NCBI GenBank assembly: GCA_022839045.1
Contig: JALHDI010000057.1
Span: 1-18,525 of the forward strand
From: Sporomusaceae bacterium
Lineage (GTDB): Bacteria > Bacillota_C > Negativicutes > Sporomusales_B > UBA7701
Direction: 5' to 3'
DNA length: 18,525 nt
Every line of letters starts with the position of its first letter. The first letter of the stretch is position 1. The notes under the pieces are model-generated. The model made no database searches, had not been told where the DNA came from, and was given only the letters and a program-made list of their open reading frames with translations. The translations under genes and the position numbers were made by a program. Positions 1 through 6,737 of this stretch are shown piece by piece.

Positions 1-174
1 AACGTCCGCGCCGCGCACGCTTTCCTCGATCATGACCTGGGTCTCGCCGTTGTTGAAGCGGCCGACGAAGGCATCCCCCAGCGCCAGCCCGAGATAAGCC
101 GCGATCTCCTCCGCCAGGTGGCGATTGGAATTGCCGGAAAAGATCCGCAGCCGTTTGCCGTTGTCTAACACCAT
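1..174 (-). CDS. prs: Ribose-phosphate pyrophosphokinase, N-terminal part (cut by window edge)
   Basis: This is the first 58 codons of PRPP synthetase, which makes phosphoribosyl pyrophosphate from ribose-5-phosphate and ATP for nucleotide, His and Trp synthesis. The visible residues contain the family's N-terminal signature: IFSGNSN near residue 11, HLAEEIA, and GRFNNGET near 38-44 followed by VMIEESVRG. The ATG is preceded by a strong GGGGGAG ribosome site, 15 bp after the glmU stop codon, so it is almost certainly cotranscribed with glmU, as in Bacillus. The rest of the gene lies left of the window, so intactness cannot be judged. Identification is by motif and by the conserved glmU-prs order. 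Confidence 0.95.
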   Translation of the reverse strand, partial: MVLDNGKRLRIFSGNSNRHLAEEIAAYLGLALGDAFVGRFNNGETQVMIEESVRGADV

Positions 175-189
175 TTCTACTCCCCCAAA

Positions 190-1557
190 TCAGCCTTTAT
201 GCTTTTTTGCCCAGCCCTCGATGTTGGCCTGGCGCGCCCGCGCCACGCCCAGGGCATCGGGCGGAACGTCCTTGGTGATCGTCGAGCCTGCGCCGACATA
301 AGCGCCGCTGCCGACGGTGACCGGCGCCACCAGATTGGTGTTGCAGCCGATGAAGGCGTTGTCCTCGATAACCGTACGGTGCTTCTTTTTGCCGTCGTAG
401 TTGACGGTGATCGTCCCTGAGCCGATGTTGACGCCCGCACCTATATCGGTATCGCCGATATAGCTGAGATGGGGTACCTTGCTGCCCCGGCCGACCTTGC
501 TGTTCTTGATCTCCACGAAATTGCCGACCTTGACGCCGCCATCAAGCACCGTGTCCGGCCGCAGGTGGACGTATGGCCCGACATTCGCGCCGCTGCCGAC
601 CTCGCACTCGTGGGCGTACGAGAAGTGGATGGTCACATTGTCGCCCAGCACCGTGTCGGCCAGCCTGGTGTTCGGCCCAACAGCGCAGCCGCTGCCGATG
701 CGGGTCGCCCCCTCCAGCCAGGTGAACGGATAGATTACGGTATCGGCGCCGACGCTCACCGTGGCGTCGATGAAGGTCGAGTCGGGGTCCATTATCGTCA
801 CGCCGTTGTCCATCAGCTCTTCGAGCTTGCGGCGACGGAGGATTTTCTCCGCCTCGGCCAGTTGCAGGCGGGAATTGATGCCCAGCGTCTCGCGCTCGTC
901 GCCGGCCGTCAGCGCCCACACTCCGGCCCCCTGGGCCACGAAGATGCCGATCACGTCGGTGAGATAGTATTCGCCCTGCTTGTTGTCGCAGGTCAGGCCG
1001 TCCAAAGCCGCCAGCAGCGGCTGGCATTCGAAGCAGTAAATCCCGGTGTTGATCTCGTTTACCGCCAGCTCCTCGGGACTGGCATCCTTCTGTTCCACAA
1101 TCCTTATCACCCGGCCCGCCCCGTCGCGGATTACCCGTCCGTACCCTGCGGGGTCGGCCATCCTGGCCGTCAGCACGGTCGCGGCCGCCTTCGCCTCCCG
1201 GTGGGCGGCGTAGAGCCGGCCCAGGAGACCGGCGGTCAAAAGCGGCGTGTCGCCGCACAGCACCATCACCGTGCCGTTGTATGTTCCGAGGGTCTCGCGC
1301 GCCTGCATCACAGCGTGGCCGGTGCCGAGCTGTTCGGTCTGGACGACGAATTCGCTCGCCGCGCTGATCTCTTCCTTGACGGCGGCGGCGCCGAAGCCCA
1401 CCACGGTAACGCTGCGGGCCGCACCGGCCTGCTTGGCCGCCGCCAGGACATGGGACAGCATCGGCTGTCCGCCTACCCGGTGCAGCACCTTCGGCAAGGC
1501 CGACTTCATCCGCGTCCCCTTGCCGGCGGCGAGAATCACCGCAACAAAATCTGCCAT
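190..1557 (-). CDS. glmU: Bifunctional GlmU: UDP-GlcNAc pyrophosphorylase / GlcN-1-P acetyltransferase
   Basis: GlmU acetylates glucosamine-1-phosphate and then uridylylates it to UDP-GlcNAc, the cytoplasmic precursor of peptidoglycan and LPS. The 455-residue length is that of a full GlmU. The uridyltransferase domain (about 1-230) opens with LAAGKGTRM at 9-17 and carries GTGHAV and CGDTPLL. The C-terminal half is a left-handed beta-helix of hexapeptide repeats (about 250-450) with VGPYVHLRPDT, NFVEIKNS and the acetyltransferase segment GSGTITVNYDG. The ATG at 1557 has an AAAGGAGG site with good spacing. That site is buried in a 7-bp hairpin (separate entry). Upstream is ilvA (57 bp gap) and downstream prs (15 bp gap), a probable operon. 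spoVG, which normally precedes glmU in Bacillus, is not here. Confidence 0.97.
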   Translation of the reverse strand: MADFVAVILAAGKGTRMKSALPKVLHRVGGQPMLSHVLAAAKQAGAARSVTVVGFGAAAVKEEISAASEFVVQTEQLGTGHAVMQARETLGTYNGTVMVLCGDTPLLTAGLLGRLYAAHREAKAAATVLTARMADPAGYGRVIRDGAGRVIRIVEQKDASPEELAVNEINTGIYCFECQPLLAALDGLTCDNKQGEYYLTDVIGIFVAQGAGVWALTAGDERETLGINSRLQLAEAEKILRRRKLEELMDNGVTIMDPDSTFIDATVSVGADTVIYPFTWLEGATRIGSGCAVGPNTRLADTVLGDNVTIHFSYAHECEVGSGANVGPYVHLRPDTVLDGGVKVGNFVEIKNSKVGRGSKVPHLSYIGDTDIGAGVNIGSGTITVNYDGKKKHRTVIEDNAFIGCNTNLVAPVTVGSGAYVGAGSTITKDVPPDALGVARARQANIEGWAKKHKG

Positions 1558-1566
1558 ATACCTGCC

Positions 1567-1583
1567 TCCTTTGTCTCAAAGGA
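1567..1583 (-). promoter_or_regulatory. Hairpin sequestering the glmU Shine-Dalgarno
   Basis: On the minus strand the leader reads TCCTTTG-AGA-CAAAGGA, a perfect 7-bp inverted repeat with a 3-nt loop. Its 3' arm contains the first half of the AAAGGAGG ribosome site of glmU. Just upstream is a second small dyad, CGACA-AG-TGTCG. The pairing is directly visible; that it limits translation of glmU, or uncouples it from ilvA, is inference. It is not followed by a T-run, so it is not a terminator. Confidence 0.5.
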
Positions 1584-1614
1584 AGTACAATTCGACACTT
1601 GTCGCGTTAATCCT

Positions 1615-2832
1615 CTACAGAACCTCGACGTTATATCCTTCCTTGCGGAGGGTCGAGAGAATTTCCTCGGTATGCATGGCGTCGCGGGTCTCAAGGCCGA
1701 TCTCGACGATCGACTGGCCGATTGGCACGTTGCGCTCCACCCGGTCGTGATAAATATGGATGACGTTGGCCCGCAGGGCGGCGATCACCGACAGCAGACG
1801 GTGGAGCGCGCCGGGGCGGTCCACCACCATGGTGGAAATCTTCACCCGCCGGCCGGCTTTGACCAAGCCGCGCTCGATGATGCGCGAAATCATATTCACG
1901 TCGATATTCCCGCCCGAGATAACGCTGACGACCTTGCCCTGGGTGGGAACCTTGTCGTGGAGGAGAGCGGCGAGGCTGACCGCGCCCGCCCCCTCGACCA
2001 TCAGCTTGGCCCTCTCCAGCAGCATGAGGATGGTGCTGGCGATGGCCTCGTCGTCGATGACGAATATATCGTCGACATACTTGTCGATAATGGCGAAAGT
2101 CAGGTCCCCCGGCACCTTGACCGCGATTCCGTCGGCCATCGTCACCGCGTCGGGAACGGTCTTGAGGGCGTGGGAGCGCTTGGACATATACATCGCCGGC
2201 GCCCCCTGGGCCTGCACGCCGTAAACCTTGACGTGCGGCGCCGTCTCCTTGACCGCCATGGCGATGCCGGCTACAAGCCCGCCGCCGCCCACCGGCACGA
2301 CGATACTGGAAACGTCTTCGAGCTCGCGGAGGATTTCCAGGCCCACAGTGCCCTGGCCGGCGATTACGGCATTGTCGTTGAAGGCGTGGATGAAGGTCTG
2401 GCCGCCGGCCTGCTGTAACTCGAGCGCCCGCTCGTAGGCCTCGTCGTAGACCGTGCCGCTCAGCACCACCTCCGCCCCGTAGCCGCGGGTGGCGATGATC
2501 TTGGCCAGCGGCGCCACTTCGGGCATCACGATCGTGGCCTTCGCGCCGGCAACGCAGGCCGCCGAGGCGACACCCTGGGCGTGATTGCCCGCAGAAGCGG
2601 CGATCACGCCGCGGGCCCGCTCCTCCGCGTTCAGGGTGCGGATCTTATTGTACGCGCCGCGGATCTTGAACGATCCTGTCTTCTGCATATTTTCCAGTTT
2701 GAGATAAGCGTCGCAGCCCGCCATCTGGCTGAACGTCCGGCTGCGGTCGAGCGGCGTGACGTGGGCCACCCCCTGCAGAGCGGCCAGGGCCTCCTGGATG
2801 TCCGCCAGCCTCATGCCAATCGGTTTACTCAT
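1615..2832 (-). CDS. ilvA: Threonine ammonia-lyase (threonine deaminase) with ACT domain
   Basis: A PLP enzyme that deaminates threonine to 2-oxobutyrate, the entry step to isoleucine, or a catabolic route. From ATG 2832 the protein is 405 residues, the usual size of the short form with one ACT domain. The PLP lysine is K56 in SFKIRGA. SAGNHAQG, the glycine loop VGGGGL and VEGAGA follow, and the ACT-like tail (about 330-405, starting near STMVVDRPGALHRLL) is present. The start at MSKPIG was chosen because a GGGGGGA site lies just upstream; a longer reading would overlap purR. It sits between purR (28 bp) and glmU (57 bp), the place of spoVG in Bacillus. Biosynthetic versus catabolic role cannot be decided here; the symbol tdcB would be equally defensible. 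Confidence 0.93.
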   Translation of the reverse strand: MSKPIGMRLADIQEALAALQGVAHVTPLDRSRTFSQMAGCDAYLKLENMQKTGSFKIRGAYNKIRTLNAEERARGVIAASAGNHAQGVASAACVAGAKATIVMPEVAPLAKIIATRGYGAEVVLSGTVYDEAYERALELQQAGGQTFIHAFNDNAVIAGQGTVGLEILRELEDVSSIVVPVGGGGLVAGIAMAVKETAPHVKVYGVQAQGAPAMYMSKRSHALKTVPDAVTMADGIAVKVPGDLTFAIIDKYVDDIFVIDDEAIASTILMLLERAKLMVEGAGAVSLAALLHDKVPTQGKVVSVISGGNIDVNMISRIIERGLVKAGRRVKISTMVVDRPGALHRLLSVIAALRANVIHIYHDRVERNVPIGQSIVEIGLETRDAMHTEEILSTLRKEGYNVEVL

Positions 2833-2860
2833 CGCTGTCCCCCCGTCCCCGGCCCGCGAG

Positions 2861-3670
2861 TTACAAGGCCGGTCGGATATCGGTCTTTTTATTATGCTCA
2901 TCAACCCCGCGAAGGATGAGAAGCGGCAAAAAGCTGTCGACAAGCTTGTCTGCAGGTTCGGCGGTAGCCACCAGCACGCCGATGCCGACCACCGTCGCCC
3001 CCACCTCCGTAGCCAGATCGACCATGCCGCAGGCCGTGCCGCCGGCCTTCATGAAATCGTCGACGATCAGCACCCTGGCGCCCGGCGGGACGGCCCTCTT
3101 GGGCAGCGACATCGTCTGGATGCGGCGCGAAGACCCGGTCACATAGTTGATGCTCACCGCCGTCCCCTCCGTCACCCGGCTGCCCCGCCGCACCGTCACG
3201 AGCGGCAGGTTGAACGCCCGGGCGGTCGCGAACGCCAGCGGAATCCCCTTCGTCTCCACCGTCATGATATGGTCGGGGGCGGCGGCCGCGAACCGGGTCA
3301 GGAATACTTCGCCCACCTGGGCCATCAGTTGGGGGGAAAAAAGGATGTCCGACATGTAGAGGAACCCGCCGGGGATAATCCGGTCGGGCGCCGCCATCTT
3401 TTCCGCCAGAGCGGCCAGCAGGCTATGGGCGGCCTCGTCCGTTTTCAGCGGCACGAGCCGCACGCCTCCGGCCGCGCCGGACACAGTTTCCAGCCGGCCG
3501 AGCCCGAAGCCGGCCAGGGCCTGACGCACGGCCTCCAGATCTTCCGAAAGCGTCGATTTGGCAACCCCGAACAGGTTGCTGAAATGATTCAGGGAAAACA
3601 GCTGGCCCGGATGGTCGGCCAGCATCTTGGTCAAGGCGATCCTGCGCGCCTGCCGGTTAGTTCTGTCCAT
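2861..3670 (-). CDS. purR: Pur operon repressor PurR (PRPP-sensing)
   Basis: A DNA-binding regulator of purine genes in Gram-positive bacteria, which senses PRPP through a phosphoribosyltransferase-like domain. The 269-residue protein opens with a winged-helix region (RRIALTKMLADHPGQLFSL, about 9-75). The phosphoribosyltransferase fold follows, with MTVETKGIPLAFATA near 136-150 and the PRPP loop VLIVDDFMKAGGT at 200-212. The ATG at 3670 is preceded by GGAGGG. The open frame extends further upstream, but that stretch lacks family similarity and holds the leader hairpin. It starts a purR-ilvA-glmU-prs run behind the terminator of the upstream nucleotidyltransferase gene. Autoregulation is suggested by a PurBox-like site in the leader. 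Confidence 0.95.
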   Translation of the reverse strand: MDRTNRQARRIALTKMLADHPGQLFSLNHFSNLFGVAKSTLSEDLEAVRQALAGFGLGRLETVSGAAGGVRLVPLKTDEAAHSLLAALAEKMAAPDRIIPGGFLYMSDILFSPQLMAQVGEVFLTRFAAAAPDHIMTVETKGIPLAFATARAFNLPLVTVRRGSRVTEGTAVSINYVTGSSRRIQTMSLPKRAVPPGARVLIVDDFMKAGGTACGMVDLATEVGATVVGIGVLVATAEPADKLVDSFLPLLILRGVDEHNKKTDIRPAL

Positions 3671-3685
3671 TAGCCCTCCGCAGCA

Positions 3686-3708
3686 GGGGGAAAAGCGAAC
3701 GTTCCCCC
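3686..3708 (-). promoter_or_regulatory. purR leader: hairpin containing a PurBox-like sequence
   Basis: The purR leader has perfect 7-bp arms GGGGGAA and TTCCCCC (loop of 9) ending 15 bp before the start codon. Inside lies AAAAGCGAACGTT (3691-3703, plus strand), which matches the PurR box pattern AWWWCCGAACWWT at 11 of 13 positions. B. subtilis purR represses its own operon, so a PurBox here makes sense. Normally two boxes are found in tandem, and no convincing second one was seen. Confidence 0.35.
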
Positions 3709-3776
3709 TCCAAAAAACATTTTTATTCACTTTCTCCCGCCGACGCGGCAATTCCTGCTGCCTTACCGAAAGAAGA

Positions 3777-3811
3777 GAAAAAGTCAAAAAGCGCGACCAA
3801 ATATCGCGCTT
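3777..3811 (-). terminator. Intrinsic terminator after the nucleotidyltransferase gene
   Basis: Just after the stop codon at 3825, the minus strand shows a perfect 8-bp stem AAGCGCGA/TCGCGCTT with a 7-nt loop. It is followed by a T-rich tract (TTTGACTTTTTC). It separates the cheW-ispE-gntR-nucleotidyltransferase unit from purR and downstream genes. Confidence 0.9.
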
Positions 3812-3824
3812 AATCAATCGAAGC

Positions 3825-4583
3825 TCATCCCCGCAGGGAAAAAGTCGCCCTCACAAGTTCGAGATCGCTCGGCTTGTCGACATCGATACCCAGCTCGGGG
3901 AAGGGCGACTTGACGACCGCGCCCCGCACGCCGAGAAGCTCCGACACCCGCTGCTGCACGTCCGCCAGGCAGAGCACCCCCAGCAGAAAACGGATTACGA
4001 ACGACCAGCCCAGCATCCTGCACAACACTAACGGGTGCTTGCGCTCGGCGATGAACCGCTCCGCCACCACGGCGCACTGCTCGACGATCCCCGGCTTGAC
4101 CAGGAAGAGGTTGCCGCCGGTAAAAACGCCTTCGCGCAGGCGGACATAGGTGCGCTTGTTACCGGGAAAGCTGAGTTCGTTCACCTCTTTGGGCACGATC
4201 GGATAATAAAGATCGGCTTCCACCCGACCGCACTGGGTGAGAAAGTCGTTTACCGCCTCTGCGGTGAGGAGAGGGATATCGGCCGTAGCCACAAGTACGG
4301 GGCGGCTATGTCCGAGGGTGCGCATCCCGATGCGGATAGTCTCGATGATCGTCGGTCCGCTCGCCACCAGTTGGGTCCCGGGGGGAAAATCGCAGTTCGC
4401 CAGCTCGGTCACCGGGCCGAGCACGAAAATGCGGTCAACCTGGCGGGACTTCGCCAGCGCATCGGCGACAAAAGTCACCATCGGCTTCCCGGCGATGTCG
4501 ATAAGTGCCTCGTAGGGCTGGGGCGTATGCTGGCACATCTCTTTGCTGTTTTCTCCACCCGCCAGTATTATGGCGTCGTACAT
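3825..4583 (-). CDS. MobA/CobY-like nucleotidyltransferase family protein
   Basis: A 252-residue protein with the nucleotide-sugar/NTP transferase fold. It has an N-terminal AIILAGG strand-loop, then YEALIDIAGKPMVTFVADAL at about 24-43, and an acidic metal motif in VATADIPLL near 100. The typical LAGGxSxRMG loop is altered (LAGGENSKEM), so substrate and even catalysis are uncertain. The C-terminal third has a hydrophobic stretch (WSFVIRFLLGVLCLADV, about 193-209) and ends with a GIDVDKPSDLELV segment resembling other members. The start has a GGGAGGG site. It is 25 bp downstream of gntR and ends in a strong terminator. No molybdopterin or cobalamin genes lie nearby, so a specific name is not justified. 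Confidence 0.8.
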   Translation of the reverse strand: MYDAIILAGGENSKEMCQHTPQPYEALIDIAGKPMVTFVADALAKSRQVDRIFVLGPVTELANCDFPPGTQLVASGPTIIETIRIGMRTLGHSRPVLVATADIPLLTAEAVNDFLTQCGRVEADLYYPIVPKEVNELSFPGNKRTYVRLREGVFTGGNLFLVKPGIVEQCAVVAERFIAERKHPLVLCRMLGWSFVIRFLLGVLCLADVQQRVSELLGVRGAVVKSPFPELGIDVDKPSDLELVRATFSLRG

Positions 4584-4608
4584 CGAGTCGCTTCCCTCCC
4601 GGAATAAA

Positions 4609-5295
4609 CTAACGTTTCTGCCGGCGTTCGTTGAGGTCGTTCAGCAGGGTCTGTTCGGCGTTTTCCATATGCTCGCGGGCGCACTGCATGGCGAGGTCGG
4701 GATTGCGCTGGGCAATGGCCTCGACCAACCGCCGGTGCTCCTCCAGCGTGTTCTTCACCCGTCCTGGGTACGCCATCGAAATCGAGCGGAAGCGGGTAAA
4801 CTGCTCGCGCAGATTATTGATAATCCCCACCAGCCGGTCGTTGCGGCTCGCACGGTACAGGAAATCGTGGAACTGGCTGTCGGCGTCGACGATTTTGTCC
4901 GCCTCGCCGCTATCAATATATTCGCCGATCTCGACCAGCAGACGTTCCATCTGCTCCAGCTCTTCCTCGGTGATCCGCTCGGCGGCCAGACCCGCCGCCA
5001 GCACATCCAGTGCGGTGCGAATCTCGAACACTTCGTTGATATCCTTGATCGACAGATCGGATACATACGTGCCACGTCGTGGCACCATCACCAGGAAGCC
5101 CTCCAGCTCGAGCCGCCGGATCGCCTCCCGCACAGGCGTACGGCTGACGCCCAGCTCCTCCGCCATCTGGATCTCCATCAGGCGTTCCCCCGGCTTGAGG
5201 ATGCCGGTCGTAATAGCTTCGCGCAAAGCTTCGCCAACAACCTCGCGCAATGGCCGATAACTGTCAAGCTTAATCGGCGGCAACCGTCGTTCCAT
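4609..5295 (-). CDS. GntR-family transcriptional regulator, FCD (FadR-like) subfamily
   Basis: A 228-residue regulator. It has an N-terminal winged helix (about 12-80, with REAITTGILKPGERL and the helix-turn-helix segment ELGVSRTPVREAIRRLE) and an all-helical FCD ligand domain (about 88-215). The likely metal-binding Asp/His positions are kept (DADSQFHDFL, EEHRRLVEAI, AREHMENAE). The ATG at 5295 was chosen because GGAGGG precedes it; a GTG at 5313 has no such site. The gene starts inside the end of ispE (26 bp overlap), so it is probably translationally coupled. FCD regulators usually control metabolism of small organic acids or sugars. No such target genes are adjacent, so the effector is unknown. 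Confidence 0.92.
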   Translation of the reverse strand: MERRLPPIKLDSYRPLREVVGEALREAITTGILKPGERLMEIQMAEELGVSRTPVREAIRRLELEGFLVMVPRRGTYVSDLSIKDINEVFEIRTALDVLAAGLAAERITEEELEQMERLLVEIGEYIDSGEADKIVDADSQFHDFLYRASRNDRLVGIINNLREQFTRFRSISMAYPGRVKNTLEEHRRLVEAIAQRNPDLAMQCAREHMENAEQTLLNDLNERRQKR

Positions 5296-6169
5296 CTTCT
5301 CCCTCCAATTCACCAGCCGTCGCCGTCACCGTCACCCAGGCGTCCGTCGAACCTCTGAGCGCGGCGGCGATCTGTTCCGCCTGGCGAAGATTATCCACAA
5401 GGCCGAAAACGGTCGGTCCGCTGCCTGACATCAGGCTTGCCATGGCGCCATGGTCCCTCATCGCGGCTTTCAGCGCCGCTATCTCGGGATGAGCCGGCAC
5501 GGTGACCGTCTCCAGGACGTTGGCCAAGCGGGCGGCCACACCAGGCAGGTCGCCCGTATCCAGGCAGACGGTCATGCCGGCTACATCGGGGTGGACCGTC
5601 ACCCGCTCGCCGCGGTAATTGCCGTATACCCAGGCGGTGGCAACGGCGACCGGCGGTTTGGCCAGCACCACCCAGGCACGCGGCAGGGCCGGCAGCGTCC
5701 TCAGCTTCTCGCCCCTGCCAGTGGCCAGCGCCGTGCCGCCGCACAGGCAGAAGGGAACGTCCGATCCCAAAGCGGCGCCGATCTCCCCCAGTTCGGGAAG
5801 CGTGAGACCGAGGCCCCACAGCCTGTTCAGACCGTGCAAGACGGCGGCAGCATCGGCGCTGCCGCCGGCCAGTCCCGCCGCCAGCGGGATATTTTTCTCC
5901 AGGGTGACGCGGACCCCGCGGTCGACCCCGCACCGCTCCCTGAGCAGGGCAGCAGCCCGGTAAGCCAGGTTGGACGGCCCGCAGTCTAGGTCCGCCGCCG
6001 TGGCAATGACGCTTATCCCGGCGCCCTCTTCGAGCGTGACCCTGTCGGCTAGCGCCACGGACTGCATCACCATCGCCACTTCGTGGTAGCCGTCCGCCCG
6101 CTTGAACAGCACGTCGAGCGCCAGGTTGATCTTGGCCCTGGCGGCAATAACCAGTCGGTCACCGCCCAT
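5270..6169 (-). CDS. ispE: 4-diphosphocytidyl-2-C-methyl-D-erythritol kinase
   Basis: A GHMP kinase of the MEP (non-mevalonate) isoprenoid pathway that phosphorylates CDP-methylerythritol. The 299 residues include AKINLALDVLFKRADGYHE at 12-30 (with the conserved Lys), the ATP-binding loop PLAAGLAGGSADAAA at 95-109 and GSDVPF at 135-140, whose Asp is the expected catalytic residue. The C-terminal SGSGPTVFGL matches the family. The ATG overlaps the cheW stop codon (TAATG) and has no good ribosome site of its own, so translation likely depends on coupling to cheW. The 3' end runs 26 bp into gntR. The position near purR is ancestral in Firmicutes. Confidence 0.95.
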   Translation of the reverse strand: MGGDRLVIAARAKINLALDVLFKRADGYHEVAMVMQSVALADRVTLEEGAGISVIATAADLDCGPSNLAYRAAALLRERCGVDRGVRVTLEKNIPLAAGLAGGSADAAAVLHGLNRLWGLGLTLPELGEIGAALGSDVPFCLCGGTALATGRGEKLRTLPALPRAWVVLAKPPVAVATAWVYGNYRGERVTVHPDVAGMTVCLDTGDLPGVAARLANVLETVTVPAHPEIAALKAAMRDHGAMASLMSGSGPTVFGLVDNLRQAEQIAAALRGSTDAWVTVTATAGELEGEDGTTVAAD

Positions 6170-6639
6170 TATTGTTTGATCTGTTTCAACATGATTTCTT
6201 CCTGACTTGTCAGGATCTTATCGATATCGAGCATGATCAGCAGCCGCTCGTCGAGCTTGCCGACCCCGTGGATATACTGAGCGTCGAGGATGAAGGCCGG
6301 CGGCGGCGGCTCGACGCTCGAGCCGGGCAGGCGGACAACCTCGGTCACCGCGTCGACGATAATCCCGACCGTCTGTCCGTTGACCTCGACGATAATAATG
6401 CGGTTATCGTCGCTCTGCTCGGCGGCGGCCAGCTGAAAGCGTTTCCGGAGATCGATCACGGGGATTATCCGGCCGCGCAGATTGATTATCCCCTCCATGA
6501 AAGAAGGCGTCTGCGGCAGCTTGGTGATCGGCACGAGGCGGTTTATCTCCTGCACTTTGGTTATCGGCAGGCCATATTCTTCCTTGGCAAGACGAAAAAT
6601 GACCAACTGCAACTCTTCATTAGCCGTGACGTTGTCCAT
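6169..6639 (-). CDS. cheW: Orphan CheW-like chemotaxis coupling protein
   Basis: A single CheW domain of 156 residues. It has LQLVIFRLAKEEYGLPI at about 10-26, INRLVPITKLPQTPSFMEGIINLRGRIIPVIDLRKRF at about 32-68, VGIIVDAVTEV, and a C-terminal GVGKLDERLLIMLDIDKIL. CheW links chemoreceptors to the CheA kinase at the cell pole. No other chemotaxis or flagellar gene is in the window, so the partner must be encoded elsewhere. The start has a GGGGG site 9 nt upstream. It is the first gene of a unit with ispE and gntR behind a plausible promoter. Why a CheW should lead an isoprenoid gene is unclear. Confidence 0.92.
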   Translation of the reverse strand: MDNVTANEELQLVIFRLAKEEYGLPITKVQEINRLVPITKLPQTPSFMEGIINLRGRIIPVIDLRKRFQLAAAEQSDDNRIIIVEVNGQTVGIIVDAVTEVVRLPGSSVEPPPPAFILDAQYIHGVGKLDERLLIMLDIDKILTSQEEIMLKQIKQ

Positions 6640-6674
6640 CGTAAAACCCCCATCCGTAGTATATTGCTGTTGTT

Positions 6675-6704
6675 ATTCTACACATAAGGGTATTTGCCTG
6701 CAAA
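6675..6704 (-). promoter_or_regulatory. Candidate vegetative promoter of cheW-ispE-gntR
   Basis: On the minus strand there is TTTGCA, an 18-bp gap, then TAGAAT (5 of 6 to TATAAT) about 35 bp before the cheW start. The match is moderate, but the site is the only promoter-like sequence in the 98-bp gap after cphA, and an overlapping dyad supports regulation there. Confidence 0.4.
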
Positions 6705-6708
6705 TGCC
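6689..6708. promoter_or_regulatory. 20-bp dyad (operator-like) over the cheW -35 region
   Basis: Arms GGTATTTGC and GCAAATGCC flank a central CT. The arms are complementary except for one position. The dyad covers the candidate -35 element of cheW, is too compact for a hairpin and has no T-run after it, so a repressor site is the better reading. The cognate regulator is unknown; the GntR encoded in the same unit is one possibility. Confidence 0.35.
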
Positions 6709-6737
6709 AAGGGATTATTTTCTTGTCCGTCCTCGTG

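Noticed and set aside
469..2418. A plus-strand open frame of about 650 codons opposite glmU and ilvA
   Set aside because: Spans two well-identified genes and the gap between them in antisense; no domain or ribosome site.
3780..3790. TTGACT on the minus strand as a -35 for purR
   Set aside because: It is part of the T-tract of the upstream terminator, and no -10 lies 16-18 bp downstream.
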